A stretch of DNA of 64,000 bases from CALOAD01 sp942491415 (GCA_942491415.1 CALOAD010000014.1:434001-498000), one strand, 5' to 3'. Shown: positions 16,474 through 25,930, numbered from the stretch's first letter. Program-made: numbers and translations. Notes: generated by a model not told the origin, from the sequence alone.

Positions 16474-17526
16474 ATGGACACATTTTTACACTTTTTTTAT
16501 ATTTTTTCAATCTTATTTTCAATAGTGTTATCCTGTGTAATTTTTACAAATGCTATAGAACATCTGGGAGAAGAACTTAACCTTTCAGAAGGAGCTGTAG
16601 GAAGTGTACTCGCAGCTGTTGGAACAGCACTGCCCGAAACAATAGTGCCTTTAGTCGCTATTTTGGGTGCCTATTTTACGGGTGCGGATCCACACGTTAG
16701 CAGCGAAATCGGAATAGGTGCAATACTTGGCGCGCCTTTCCTTTTAGGGACTTTAGCTTTTTTCGTTACAGGCTTAGCTGTTTATATATTTGCAAAACGA
16801 GGACATAGAACTCTTGAAATGCCTATTAATACGAGTATTATGTTTAGAGATTTACATTATTTTGCTATTTCTTATCTAATCGCTATTTTAAGCTCTTTTA
16901 TACCTAATATGACTATTAAACATATGGTTGCTGTTTTGCTTATATTTATGTATGGATTTTATGTATTTAAAACAGTTAGAGACAGCTGCAAGGGTCCTGA
17001 ATGCGATGTAGAAGAGCTGGATATACTTTACCTGACAAAGTTTATAAAAGTTCCCGGCAATTTAAACCTTGTAGCCATTTCCATTCAAATCGCTATATCT
17101 CTTATTGCGATTATATTTTTAGCCCATGTTTTTGTCGAACAGCTAAAATACTTTTCTGAGCTTTTCAAGATAAACCCACTTATATTAAGTCTTATTGTAA
17201 CCCCTATTGCCACTGAGCTACCGGAAAAATTCAATAGCGTAATTTGGGTAAGAGCGAAAAAAGACACCCTGGCTATGGGAAATATAACAGGAGCTATGGT
17301 TTTTCAAAGTTGCATCCCAACAGCTGTAGGCTTGGCTTTAACTCCTTGGATATTAAACACCAGTGAACTTGTAAACGTAATAGTTGTATACCTTTCAGTA
17401 GGTGTTGTTTATCTGAACATTGTTAAAAATAAAGGAGTACTAACACCTTCAGCACTATTAACAGGTGGATTTTTCTATCTTATTTATCTAATATACGTCA
17501 TTTTAATGGCTTTAGGAATCGTTTAA
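16474..17526 (+). CDS. Ca2+/cation antiporter (CaCA) superfamily membrane protein
   Basis: About 350 residues with ten or so hydrophobic segments. It carries the two inverted alpha-repeats of sodium/calcium exchangers: GAVGSVLAAVGTALPETIVP in the first half and LILSLIVTPIATELPEKFNS in the second, each with the ion-liganding Glu. Cation antiport at the inner membrane is thus expected; the ion is not determined. GGGG lies about 10 bases before the ATG at 16474; the frame extends upstream to 16207 but that part overlaps the opposite-strand gene and is not conserved-looking. It is followed after 3 bases by a ketopantoate-reductase-like gene. Confidence 0.85.
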   Translation: MDTFLHFFYIFSILFSIVLSCVIFTNAIEHLGEELNLSEGAVGSVLAAVGTALPETIVPLVAILGAYFTGADPHVSSEIGIGAILGAPFLLGTLAFFVTGLAVYIFAKRGHRTLEMPINTSIMFRDLHYFAISYLIAILSSFIPNMTIKHMVAVLLIFMYGFYVFKTVRDSCKGPECDVEELDILYLTKFIKVPGNLNLVAISIQIAISLIAIIFLAHVFVEQLKYFSELFKINPLILSLIVTPIATELPEKFNSVIWVRAKKDTLAMGNITGAMVFQSCIPTAVGLALTPWILNTSELVNVIVVYLSVGVVYLNIVKNKGVLTPSALLTGGFFYLIYLIYVILMALGIV

Positions 17527-17529
17527 TCA

Positions 17530-18438
17530 ATGAAAATAGGCGTTATTGGCATAGGAGCAGTTGGCGGATATTTTGGAGCAAAACTTGCAAAAGCGGGCTT
17601 TGATGTAACTTTTATCGGAACAGAAAAAAGTGTGCAAGCTCTGCAAGAAAATGGATTAACAATAAAAAGCTATCAGGGCGATTTTAAAATTGAAAATCCT
17701 CAAGTTGCTCACGATTATAAGGCTATAAAAAATGCTGATTTAATTTTATTATGCACCAAAACATACAACACGAAAGAAATAGCAGAAACTTTAAAGCCTA
17801 AAATTTCAGATAAAGCTTTAATTATATCAATGCAAAACGGAGTGGAAAACGAAGATATTTTGGCTGATATTTTCGGAGTTGAACAAGTCATCGGATCAGT
17901 TGTTTTCATAACATCAAGCGTTCCTCAACGAGGTGTTATAAAACATACATCTTACGGAAAAATCCTTTTAGGTGAACTAAACGGAGAAATAACAGACCGT
18001 ATTAAAAAAATAGAAAAACTATTCAGAGATTCAGAAATCCCCGTTGGAACTACCAATAATATAAAAAGAGAATTATGGCGTAAGCTAATGCTTAACGTGG
18101 CATACAACGGTTTTACATCTTTAGTGGGTAAACCTCTCGAAAAATTTTATGACATTAAAGAAGCGCAGGAATCTTTTAAAGAAGCATTAATAGAAGTACA
18201 AAAGGTAGCAAAAGCCGAAGGGTATATTATCACAGATGAAGAAGTCAAAGCTGCTTACAAATTCACCGAAACAAAGGGTTTCACCTCTTTTAAGTCTTCA
18301 ACCCTTTTGGATGTTGAAGCAGGAAAACCCCTTGAAGTTGACTACATGCAAGGATCAATTGTAAAATATGCAAAGAAGCATAATATCGAAGTTCCATTAA
18401 ATAAACTTCTTTATGCGCTTTTAAAATTAAAATATTGA
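17530..18438 (+). CDS. panE: 2-dehydropantoate 2-reductase family
   Basis: Ketopantoate reductase makes pantoate for coenzyme A using NADPH. The 302-residue protein has the Rossmann loop MKIGVIGIGAVGGYFGAKLA, the central KTYNTKE segment and ISMQNGVENED, and the C-terminal ELWRKLMLNVAYNGFTSL block with the catalytic Lys and Asn. Length matches ApbA/PanE. The family also holds related dehydrogenases, so the pantothenate role is likely rather than certain. It is 3 bases after the CaCA gene and 10 before wecB, forming an operon. Confidence 0.85.
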   Translation: MKIGVIGIGAVGGYFGAKLAKAGFDVTFIGTEKSVQALQENGLTIKSYQGDFKIENPQVAHDYKAIKNADLILLCTKTYNTKEIAETLKPKISDKALIISMQNGVENEDILADIFGVEQVIGSVVFITSSVPQRGVIKHTSYGKILLGELNGEITDRIKKIEKLFRDSEIPVGTTNNIKRELWRKLMLNVAYNGFTSLVGKPLEKFYDIKEAQESFKEALIEVQKVAKAEGYIITDEEVKAAYKFTETKGFTSFKSSTLLDVEAGKPLEVDYMQGSIVKYAKKHNIEVPLNKLLYALLKLKY

Positions 18439-18448
18439 ACGGAGAAAA

Positions 18449-19591
18449 ATGAGTAAAATAAGAGTTTTAACAGTATTTGGAACACGTCCTGAAGCTATAA
18501 AAATGGCTCCTGTCATCAAAGAGCTTGAAAAACGCTCAGATGAATTTGAATCAATCGTCTGTATCACTGCCCAACACAGAGAAATGCTGGATCAAGTTCT
18601 TGACCTTTTTGAGATCAATCCTGATTTTGACCTTAATGTAATGAAACCAAACCAAAACCTTTGGAACTTAACAGCGGAAGTGCTTACAGGAATGAAAGAT
18701 GTGTTTGAAAAATCAGCCCCTCACATTGTACTTGTACACGGAGATACAACTACAACACTAGCGACAAGCCTTTCTGCTTTTTATGCGAAAATTCCGGTTG
18801 GACACGTTGAGGCAGGTTTAAGAACCTTTGACAAACACTATCCTTTTCCTGAGGAAATCAACAGAGTTGTAACAGATGCGATATCAAGTTTTTATTTTGC
18901 TCCCACTGATAAGTCCGTTGAAAATCTTAAAAAGTCAGGAATAACAAACGGCATTTATAAAACAGGAAATACGGTTATAGACGCTCTTTTAAAAACCGTA
19001 AACGAGAACAACGCCACTTTTTCAAAAATTGAAACTGACAAAAGTTTAAAAACAATTTTACTCACATCTCATCGTCGTGAAAACTTTGGAAAACCGTTAG
19101 AAGATATTTGCAAAGCTATTCAAACTCTTATCCAAAACAACAAAGACATCGAGGTTATCTACCCTGTTCACCTGAACCCAAATGTACAAAAAACAGTTTT
19201 TTCAATGCTTCAAAGCATTGAAAGAGTAAGGCTCATCAAGCCTCTTGATTATGCTCCTTTTGCCCAATTGATGAAAGATTCTCATATAATCTTAACAGAT
19301 TCGGGAGGCGTTCAAGAAGAAGCTCCTTCTTTGGGTAAGCCTGTTCTTGTACTTAGAGATACAACCGAAAGACCTGAAGCGGTTGATTTTGGAACAGTAA
19401 AGTTGGTCGGACCTAATACAGATTTAATAGTAAAAGAAGTTCAAAATTTGCTAAATGATCAAGACTATTACAACCAAATGGCATCGGCTGCCAATCCTTA
19501 TGGCGATGGGCTTGCAGCTAAAAGAATAATAAACATAATAAAAGAAAATAAAGAAAAGCTTGTGAATTTAACCGAAGTATTTTCAAAATAA
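18449..19591 (+). CDS. wecB: UDP-N-acetylglucosamine 2-epimerase (non-hydrolysing)
   Basis: The enzyme interconverts UDP-GlcNAc and UDP-ManNAc for surface polysaccharides. The 380-residue protein opens with VLTVFGTRPEAIKMAPVI and has VLVHGDTTTTLA, the GHVEAGLRT signature near 128, LLTSHRRENFG near 210 and LTDSGGVQEEAPSLGKPVLV near 283. Length fits exactly. GGAG precedes the ATG at 18449. It is followed by a glycosyltransferase gene, fitting glycan synthesis. Confidence 0.95.
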   Translation: MSKIRVLTVFGTRPEAIKMAPVIKELEKRSDEFESIVCITAQHREMLDQVLDLFEINPDFDLNVMKPNQNLWNLTAEVLTGMKDVFEKSAPHIVLVHGDTTTTLATSLSAFYAKIPVGHVEAGLRTFDKHYPFPEEINRVVTDAISSFYFAPTDKSVENLKKSGITNGIYKTGNTVIDALLKTVNENNATFSKIETDKSLKTILLTSHRRENFGKPLEDICKAIQTLIQNNKDIEVIYPVHLNPNVQKTVFSMLQSIERVRLIKPLDYAPFAQLMKDSHIILTDSGGVQEEAPSLGKPVLVLRDTTERPEAVDFGTVKLVGPNTDLIVKEVQNLLNDQDYYNQMASAANPYGDGLAAKRIINIIKENKEKLVNLTEVFSK

Positions 19592-19687
19592 AATAGTACA
19601 CGTGTCAAAAAAAATTAGCCTTAAATAGCATAAATTTTAATTTTAAAAACCTGATAATATTCTTTATTAAGACTGTTGGAGATAGTT

Positions 19688-20796
19688 ATGAAAATAGCTG
19701 TTATCGGTGCTAAAACTCCATCCACAGATAATGAAGGTATAGATAATCATTGCTATAACTTATATAAAGAACTAGTAAAACGGGGCAATGAAGTTACCTT
19801 TTATTGCAAAAGAGATTTAACAGATCCTGACGAAAAAGAAATTGACGGTATAAAAATCATACCTGTACAATCTTTTCAATCTAAATACATAGGGGCTTTA
19901 AGCTTTTTCTTTGAAGCTGCGGTGCAAGCTTTGAATTCTGATGCTGAGATAATTCATTATCACACTCAAAGTTCTTGTTTACTATCTTGGATCTCCAAAA
20001 TTTTCGCAAATGAAAAGACTCACGTTTATACTTGCCATAATTTACAATGGAAAAAATCTTGCTGGAATTGGTTTGACAGAAATTTATTAAAAACAGGAGA
20101 ATTTCTAAGCGGAGTTATTTTTGATAAATACATAACCGTATCAAAGCCTATGCAAGCTTATTATCAGTCTAAATACAATGTGAATGTGTTCAAACTTAAC
20201 AATGGAATAAACGAAGAAAAACCATTAAGGGCGCAAATAATAAAAGAAAGATATGGGCTTGAAAAAAATGGATTTATTTTATATTGTGGCGAAATTTCAT
20301 CTGATAAAAACCTAATTAATCTTATTAAATCATATAGAAAAATAAAACCCGAGCAAAAACTTGTTATTGCGGGATTTAACGAACCTGAATCTACTTTTTT
20401 ATTGCAGCTGGAAGAATTTTCAAAAAATGACGCTATAATAATTCAAAAAACAAGTAAAAATGAACGTAATGAACTTTTTTCAAATGCGTTTTTATATATA
20501 AATGCTCAGACTTTTGAATCAATGCCACTGGGTTTATTAAAAGCAATGTCATTCAAAACTCCCTGCTTTGCCAGCAACACAAAAACCCACCTCGATATAA
20601 TTGATAAATCTGAAAAATATGGATTTTTATATAACCTAAAAACCCTGATGACCTGAGTTTAAAACTTGAAAAAGTTTTAACCATGCCGGAAAGCACCTTA
20701 CAGGAAAAAGCTTTAGCAGGTTATGAAAAAATAAAACAAGATCATATTTGGGCAAATGCAGCCAAAAAACTGGAAATAATCTATAAGCTAAATTAA
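19688..20796 (+). CDS. GT4-type glycosyltransferase with an apparent frameshift near its end
   Basis: The first frame begins at ATG 19688 (GGAG 7 bases upstream) and shows a GT-B enzyme: IGAKTPSTDNEGIDNHCYNLYKEL, YTCHNLQWKK, TVSKPMQAYY, NNGINE and SMPLGLLKAMSFKTP near 280. It stops at 20654-20656 after LYNLKTLMT. The next frame from 20638 continues smoothly as KNPDDLSLKLEKVL ... KKLEIIYKLN and ends at TAA 20794-20796, a normal GT4 C-terminus. One missing base at CC 20635-20636 (CCT AAA AAC CCT) would restore a protein of about 369 residues. It is either a sequencing error or a recent inactivation. Substrate unknown. Confidence 0.75.
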
Positions 20797-20801
20797 AAAC
20801 G

Positions 20802-22100
20802 CTAAAGTGTTTTTATATAATCAACAAGCTCTCGATTACTGTATTGATCCTGCAATACAAGGAAATTAGCATCAAGTTTTTCTTTAACCTCAGATAACGT
20901 CAATCCATCCAAAAAGCTTTCTGTGTAAGGTCGCAACATCACAGAAGGAATAACAAGGGTTTCAAGATTATTTTTTTTAGGCAAAAATTCATCCAACAAA
21001 TCTTGCCCTGTAATAAGCCCTGCTACAGTTATATCATCACCCCAAAAGTTGCTTTTTACCCCTGCAAGAGTTACATCAAGATTTGCAACTTGATTCAATC
21101 TCTTTTCAATAGGTTTTAAACATTTTGCAGCCAATAATCCTGTTGCAATAGTAATTTCAGACTTTTTATTCACTTCTCGGGGTATTTTAGAATCTAACGA
21201 TTTAAATTCATCTAAAACCATTCTAATAGTACCAACGCCATCTTCAAGTTGCCCAAAATCATCATAAAAATTATAATCAGGCAAATTTTCTTCTGCTAAA
21301 ATATAAAACTCATCTGATGGAAACGCAAGATTATAACCAATTTGCGCATTAAATTGGTTTATCGTTTCAATAACTTCTTTCGCCTTGTTTTTATCAACTC
21401 TTTTTAATATTCCATTTTCTCTAAATCTGGTGATACCAACAGGAACAACCGCTATTGACATCACATTTGATTTTAATTTTCCCAAATCAATTAATGTTCG
21501 TTCCAGTTCTTTTTTATCATTAACACCCGGGCATAAAACAATTTGCGCATGAATAGGTATATCTATTGAATTTAACCAACTTAGATCCTCTATAATCCTC
21601 GCAGCCTTAGGATTGTTAAGCATTCTAGCCCTTAAATCAGGATTCGTAGAATGTACCGAGACATAAAGAGGTCCCAACATTAACCGCTGAATACGCTCTC
21701 TCTCTTTTGAGGTTAAATTTGTAAGGGTAACATAAGTCCCCTGCAGGTACGAAAGCCTGTAATCATCATCTTTTATGTATAAAGAATCTCTCAAACCACC
21801 GGGTTGTTGATCTACAAAACAAAACATGCATTTGTTTGTACAAGGTCTAATCCTATCAAAAACTGCTGAGGCAAAAGTTATACCAAGATCATCATCAAAA
21901 TCTTTTTCTATTTCAATAATCTCTTCTTGCCCGTCACTTCTTTTTACATGCAACTCCAGCTCATCTGTCATAATTGCATATTTATAATCAAGAAAATCAG
22001 ATAAAACTTTTCCATCAATAGAGATTACCTGATCTCCGTTTTTCAACTCAAGATCTTCAGCAATACTATTTTGTTCAACCTTTTCAACGATCGCAGCCAT
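20802..22100 (-). CDS. PDZ / radical SAM / DUF512 protein
   Basis: About 432 residues. An N-terminal PDZ-like domain (MAAIVEKVEQNSIAEDLELKNGDQVI, about 1-75) precedes the radical SAM cluster motif RPCTNKCMFCFVDQ near residue 83-93 (CxxxCxxC) and a C-terminal DUF512 region with CLKPIEKRLNQ and KSNFWGDDITVAGL. This architecture is widespread in Firmicutes and cyanobacteria, often near the GTPase gene der, but its substrate is not established. The ATG at 22100 follows AGGTG. A T-tailed hairpin lies directly before the ribosome site. Confidence 0.85.
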   Translation of the reverse strand: MAAIVEKVEQNSIAEDLELKNGDQVISIDGKVLSDFLDYKYAIMTDELELHVKRSDGQEEIIEIEKDFDDDLGITFASAVFDRIRPCTNKCMFCFVDQQPGGLRDSLYIKDDDYRLSYLQGTYVTLTNLTSKERERIQRLMLGPLYVSVHSTNPDLRARMLNNPKAARIIEDLSWLNSIDIPIHAQIVLCPGVNDKKELERTLIDLGKLKSNVMSIAVVPVGITRFRENGILKRVDKNKAKEVIETINQFNAQIGYNLAFPSDEFYILAEENLPDYNFYDDFGQLEDGVGTIRMVLDEFKSLDSKIPREVNKKSEITIATGLLAAKCLKPIEKRLNQVANLDVTLAGVKSNFWGDDITVAGLITGQDLLDEFLPKKNNLETLVIPSVMLRPYTESFLDGLTLSEVKEKLDANFLVLQDQYSNRELVDYIKTL

Positions 22101-22109
22101 AAAACACCT

Positions 22110-22139
22110 AAAAAAGTACTGACATTTACTGTCAGTACT
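22110..22139 (-). terminator. Perfect 10-bp hairpin with T-run just before the radical SAM gene
   Basis: AGTACTGACA (22115-22124) and TGTCAGTACT (22130-22139) pair perfectly around TTTAC. On the minus strand the stem is followed by six T and then immediately by AGGTG and the start codon at 22100. It can terminate transcription from the small gene at 22189-22527 or act as a leader attenuator for the radical SAM gene. Confidence 0.8.
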
Positions 22140-22188
22140 AAAATAACACATACAAGCTTTGTTATAAAATAATCAAACCAAAACCTAT

Positions 22189-22527
22189 TTAAGTAAGACT
22201 TAATGCAGACTGGGCATATTTAGGCTCATTCAAACCGGAATTTAAAAGCCCTGTAATAGCGGATGTAAGCTCAGCTTTTGTCTTTTTGCCGATACTAAAA
22301 TCACTAATTGTTTTAATACTCTCAAAATAAGACTCTTTAGCTTCAATCTGCTTTCCTGAGCTTTTTACCATTGCATCTACAAGTTTTACAAACATTTTCG
22401 GATTTTTTTCAGCCTTTGGAACAATGCTTCCTCTAAAAATCTCTTGCGAGGCAAGCCAATTCCCATTAAGATTTTCGGCGTATTTAAGAAAATCCGACCA
22501 TAAATCCAAGTGTTCATTATAAACCAT
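22189..22527 (-). CDS. Small helical protein of unknown function
   Basis: A 112-residue, mostly helical protein (MVYNEHLDLWSDFLKYAENL start) with no cysteine and no signal peptide. GAGGTG lies 5 bases before the ATG, a strong ribosome site, so it is very probably expressed. The amphipathic pattern is vaguely phasin-like but no family can be claimed. It is followed by the hairpin described at 22110-22139. Confidence 0.65.
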   Translation of the reverse strand: MVYNEHLDLWSDFLKYAENLNGNWLASQEIFRGSIVPKAEKNPKMFVKLVDAMVKSSGKQIEAKESYFESIKTISDFSIGKKTKAELTSAITGLLNSGLNEPKYAQSALSLT

Positions 22528-22782
22528 AATTACACCTCAAAAAATTTAATAAATTTTGTCCCTGTTGTTTTAGTTAATCGACCTTTTCTAATAAAAGTTT
22601 AAAGATTTTCCTTCATTTTTAACTTTTTGTAATAAAAATTAAAAAAATCAAAACCGTTATTATGACTTACTTCTAAAATTTCACTTAAAAAGTACAAATG
22701 AAATTTACATAAACAAAAGCAATTTCAGGGAAAAATTTGTTTTTATTAAAGTAAGATAATTAAAAAAAATAGAAAGTTTTTT

Positions 22783-23349
22783 ATGTACAATTATTATCAA
22801 AAACATAACGCTACAAAAGATCAATACTCTCAAGGGCAAAAACAATCAACCTTAAGTGACAAAATTAAAAATGAAATAAAAGCTAACGCTAAAAAGTTTA
22901 TTCCAAATTTAATGGCCGGTATTAAAAATGATCGTAAAACAGACTTAAACATAACCAACACCCCTATGAACTCTTCAACTCGTGCAGGAAAAGCTCAATA
23001 CAAGGAAGCTGTATCATTATTTGCAGGTGAAATGGTTAAACAAGTCGATTCAATGTTTGACGGTGACGGAAGACTTACTGTAAAAGAATTTGGAAAAGCA
23101 ATAGACGACCACCCAAAAATCGCCAGAAATATTGATTTTAACCATAATCACGGTACTGCTAATAACAAAGGTGATGGTATTATCGATGCAAAAGATATGG
23201 CAGCAGTTATAACTTTCGTAGATGGTTTTGACGGTACTAAACGAGACGGTCAATGCAACACCGAAACTGCTGAAGATGCTTTAAAAGAGGCATGGTGGGG
23301 TTCTACCAAAAAAGATATTCAAAAAATTCATCAAGAATTTAATTTCTAA
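22783..23349 (+). CDS. EF-hand-like protein of unknown function
   Basis: A 188-residue protein without signal peptide. A Tyr/Gln/Lys-rich N-terminus leads to an acidic-loop segment DSMFDGDGRLTVKEF near residues 89-103. A second, longer one follows at about 126-147 (DFNHNHG ... GDGIIDAKD) with an insertion in the loop. Both look like EF-hand/dockerin-type calcium sites, so Ca2+ binding is probable. The C-terminus has an EDALKEAWWGS stretch. The ribosome site is weak (AGAAAG). No neighbour gives a function. Confidence 0.7.
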   Translation: MYNYYQKHNATKDQYSQGQKQSTLSDKIKNEIKANAKKFIPNLMAGIKNDRKTDLNITNTPMNSSTRAGKAQYKEAVSLFAGEMVKQVDSMFDGDGRLTVKEFGKAIDDHPKIARNIDFNHNHGTANNKGDGIIDAKDMAAVITFVDGFDGTKRDGQCNTETAEDALKEAWWGSTKKDIQKIHQEFNF

Positions 23350-23424
23350 AGTCTTACTTGTTTAAAAATTAAAAGTAGGTTTAAAATATTAATGTAATGG
23401 TATTTTTTCAAAAGAGGTATATTT

Positions 23425-23721
23425 ATGAAAAAATTTCTAGCTGCATTATCCTTAATTTGTCTACTTTCAATGAACTCAACAAGCGTTTTTGCCTTAGAAA
23501 ATACAAATAAAATTACAAAAGGAAAAACCACAGCAAAAACAATCATAGGTGGTGCTTTGTCTTTACTTGTTTGGCCCGGAATCGGACAAGCCATGAATAA
23601 CAATAAAGGAGAAAAAGTCTTAACTCATGCTATTATTGGCATTTTACCACCTTATAGATTCTGGTCTTGCTACGATGCAGTAGTAGACAGAAAAGGCGGC
23701 TACTGGGAAGGCAAAATTTAA
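23425..23721 (+). CDS. Small exported protein
   Basis: A 98-residue protein with a clear signal peptide (KKFLAALSLICLLSMNSTSVFA, cleavage after about residue 22). The mature part has a hydrophobic stretch (TIIGGALSLLVWPGIGQAM) and a C-terminal aromatic segment ending KGGYWEGKI. AGAGG lies upstream of the ATG. The GGALSLLVWPGIGQ segment recalls small membrane proteins but no family is claimed. Confidence 0.65.
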   Translation: MKKFLAALSLICLLSMNSTSVFALENTNKITKGKTTAKTIIGGALSLLVWPGIGQAMNNNKGEKVLTHAIIGILPPYRFWSCYDAVVDRKGGYWEGKI

Positions 23722-23739
23722 AATAAGTTGCAGAACATA

Positions 23740-23974
23740 CGCAAATTATTATTCTAGTGGAGTTATTATTTTTAATATCCTCCTGTCATTCCTTGCTACC
23801 AACTGTTTGCAGGTGAAGAATAAGCCATACAAGGCTGGATACTCGAAAAGTAAATGCGGAATCTGTAAGGCTTTCTTGTAATTTCTTACTGATTAGCCCC
23901 TGAATTAAATTCAGGGTGACAGGTGTGGGGGTTGGTTTTTTAATTTTCCATTGTCATTCCGAACTTGATTCCAC
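23740..23974. repeat. Palindromic intergenic repeat debris left of the insertion sequence
   Basis: Several short palindromic units of the TGTCATTCC/TGTCACCCTGAA type occur here. One is a perfect hairpin CCCTGAATT-A-AATTCAGGG (23898-23916) followed by TGACA; another TGTCATTCCGAA is at about 23952. Similar units occur at 26178-26321. No gene is visible. Confidence 0.55.
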
Positions 23975-25248
23975 TACTGTCCATGATAAATTAAGTAGTG
24001 CAAATCCATTGAAATTGCAGTTGGTTAGGTGATTTATATCGTTTTCGACCGTAATCTCTTAATTTTAAACAATTAAACAAGCTATTACCAATGATTTTTA
24101 ATAGGTTTTTAGTTGGAATATTAAAACAAATTTCTTTCAATTCTTCCAACATTCTTAATAGCACAAAACTTATCAAGGCTATGCAAATCTGCGTTTTTAT
24201 TGCATTTTCACTTTTGCCTAAGAATTTCTTAATCTTTAAATTCTGCTTTATCCATTTAAAAAACAGCTCTATTTCCCAACGCTTTTTGTATAAATATGCA
24301 ATTTCTTTATCATTTCGTTTAAAATCATTAGTCACAAGTATTAGAGGTGATTTTCCCTTTCTTTGTACGATGATTTTTCTCAAGGGAATATTTGCGTATT
24401 CATTGACTTTTCCTGCCCTCGGGTTTCTATTTGTCAATACAAAAACTTGAGAGCTTACTTCATCACTGTTTTTTTGAATTTCACTAATATTTTTGATTTT
24501 AGCATTTCTTTTTAACCTTGTCACAAAATATGCACCTTTTTGATTAATTTCCCACCACCAATTGTAATCGGTGTAACCTTTGTCAACTACGTATATTTTA
24601 CCTTTTTCAATTTCAATTGTTTTTGCGACATTAATATCATTGGTCCTAGCTCCTGTAATATCAAAGTATACAGGAAGGTTGTTCTCTAAATCGTATATTA
24701 AATGAAGTTTTAATCCCTGAGCCCTGATCGTTCTTTCAGCCCATTTATGTTGTTTTAAATCCAGATGAATAGGCGAAGAGTCAATGATTTCTATGAGTTG
24801 CTTTGTTTCTGAAAAATTAGAGTTTTTGTATTTTTTTACTAAATCGAAAAATACATCACGATAAACACGCCAATCTCTTTTTTTGTTGGCTAAAGCAAGT
24901 GTAGAACGCGCTATATCTTTTTTAATTCCCAAATGATATTGTTGATTGGAGTGAAATTTTATCATATCAACTATTTCTCTGAGCGATTTAGAGCTTGAAA
25001 TTTGTCCAAGAAAAACAGCCACAAATTGCTCCCAGCAAGTTAATTTTTTAGCTGCAAAATCGCCATTGTATTTATCAACAATACGCTTGAATTTCTTACG
25101 GTTTATACCCGATAAAAGTTTTCCGATTATGGTATTATATTTTTGCAAGGTCTTCTCCTTTTTTATTGTCTCGTTAACTTTATTCTAGGAGAAAAAGCAA
25201 TTTATTGCTTTACCTTGCTTTTTTATTTTTAAATTATTATGGACAGTA
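23975..25248 (-). mobile_element. IS4-family insertion sequence
   Basis: A single transposase gene is bounded by near-matching ends: TACTGTCCATGATAAATT (from 23975) and, inverted, TACTGTCCATAATAATTT (ending 25248). CACTAC occurs just outside or across both ends (23972-23977 and 25253-25258), a possible but not perfectly placed target duplication. The element splits a repeat-rich intergenic zone. About 1.27 kb total is normal for this family. Confidence 0.8.
23991..25148 (-). CDS. IS4-family DDE transposase
   Basis: The 385-residue protein has an N-terminal region typical of the group (WEQFVAVFLGQISSSKSLREI), DDE elements IIDSSPIHLDL and VVDKGYTDYNWW, and the YREK-type signature YKKRWEIELFFKWIKQNLKIKKFLG near residue 310. 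The frame is intact, so the element may be active. Translation starts at TTG 25148 with AAGGAGAAG upstream. The gene fills almost all of the insertion sequence. Confidence 0.92.
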   Translation of the reverse strand: MQKYNTIIGKLLSGINRKKFKRIVDKYNGDFAAKKLTCWEQFVAVFLGQISSSKSLREIVDMIKFHSNQQYHLGIKKDIARSTLALANKKRDWRVYRDVFFDLVKKYKNSNFSETKQLIEIIDSSPIHLDLKQHKWAERTIRAQGLKLHLIYDLENNLPVYFDITGARTNDINVAKTIEIEKGKIYVVDKGYTDYNWWWEINQKGAYFVTRLKRNAKIKNISEIQKNSDEVSSQVFVLTNRNPRAGKVNEYANIPLRKIIVQRKGKSPLILVTNDFKRNDKEIAYLYKKRWEIELFFKWIKQNLKIKKFLGKSENAIKTQICIALISFVLLRMLEELKEICFNIPTKNLLKIIGNSLFNCLKLRDYGRKRYKSPNQLQFQWICTT

Positions 25249-25342
25249 ATGGCACTACGATGCGGAATCTATTCAATGAGAAATGATAATTTTAGTTTTA
25301 CAGAGACGGTTTTTACCTTAAAAACTAAGGCAAAATTTAAGC

Positions 25343-25867
25343 TTACTTTATTGATATTGATTTTTCAAAAGTGCTTAAGCTGTATTTATCTGCTAGTATC
25401 CAACTAAGGATTTCATCTTGAGAAATTTCGAGAACTTCGGATATTCGTTTTAACACAGATTTTGACATCCCGATTTTTCCTACAATCATACGGTTTAAAC
25501 CGCTTTGGCTGTACTTGATTTGTTTTGACAGGTCTGTTCTCGACATATCTTTTTCGTCGAGAATAGCGTCAATTTTCAAAGTAAGAATTAATTGTTTTCT
25601 TTTCACTTTAGTTTCTTGCTTTGCTTTTATAGCAAGGTTAATAACCTCTTTGGTGTATTTATCTGCAATAATCCAGCTGTCAAATTCTTCTCGAGAAATT
25701 TCCAAAATGGGAAGTAGTTTTTTCAAAAGTTTTTCAGGAAAAGGCTTCTTAGCGTTAATCATATTACCAATTCCACCATGCTCATAATCTGCCAATTTTG
25801 CTAAAGCTCTTAAAGATAAATCTTTTTGCTCTTGTATTTCTCTGATTTTTTCAGTGATAATTGCCAT
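25343..25867 (-). CDS. Tandem helix-turn-helix regulator
   Basis: A 174-residue protein made of two homologous halves (about 1-85 and 86-174). Each has an XRE-like helix-turn-helix (LSLRALAKLADYEHGGIGNMI and MSRTDLSKQIKYSQSGLNRMI) followed by a conserved cap, LEISREEFDSWIIADKYT and LEISQDEILSWILADKYS. Two DNA-binding units in one chain suggest recognition of a two-part operator or pseudo-dimer binding. It diverges from the small gene at 26052 across a 185-base control region, which it may regulate. Similar proteins occur in mobile-element settings. Family assignment is by motif. Confidence 0.8.
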   Translation of the reverse strand: MAIITEKIREIQEQKDLSLRALAKLADYEHGGIGNMINAKKPFPEKLLKKLLPILEISREEFDSWIIADKYTKEVINLAIKAKQETKVKRKQLILTLKIDAILDEKDMSRTDLSKQIKYSQSGLNRMIVGKIGMSKSVLKRISEVLEISQDEILSWILADKYSLSTFEKSISIK

Positions 25868-25901
25868 TTTAAAAGCCTTTTACTGGTAAACTATTTTTTG
25901 C

Positions 25902-25930
25902 TTGACTTTCTGTTTTTTATCGTTTATATT
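25902..25930 (+). promoter_or_regulatory. Sigma-70 promoter for the 41-codon small ORF
   Basis: TTGACT (25902-25907) and TATATT (25925-25930) are separated by exactly 17 bases. It points rightwards into a leader holding a T-tailed hairpin and then the small ORF at 26052. It lies about 35 bases from the start of the divergent HTH gene, so the two genes share the control region. Confidence 0.7.
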
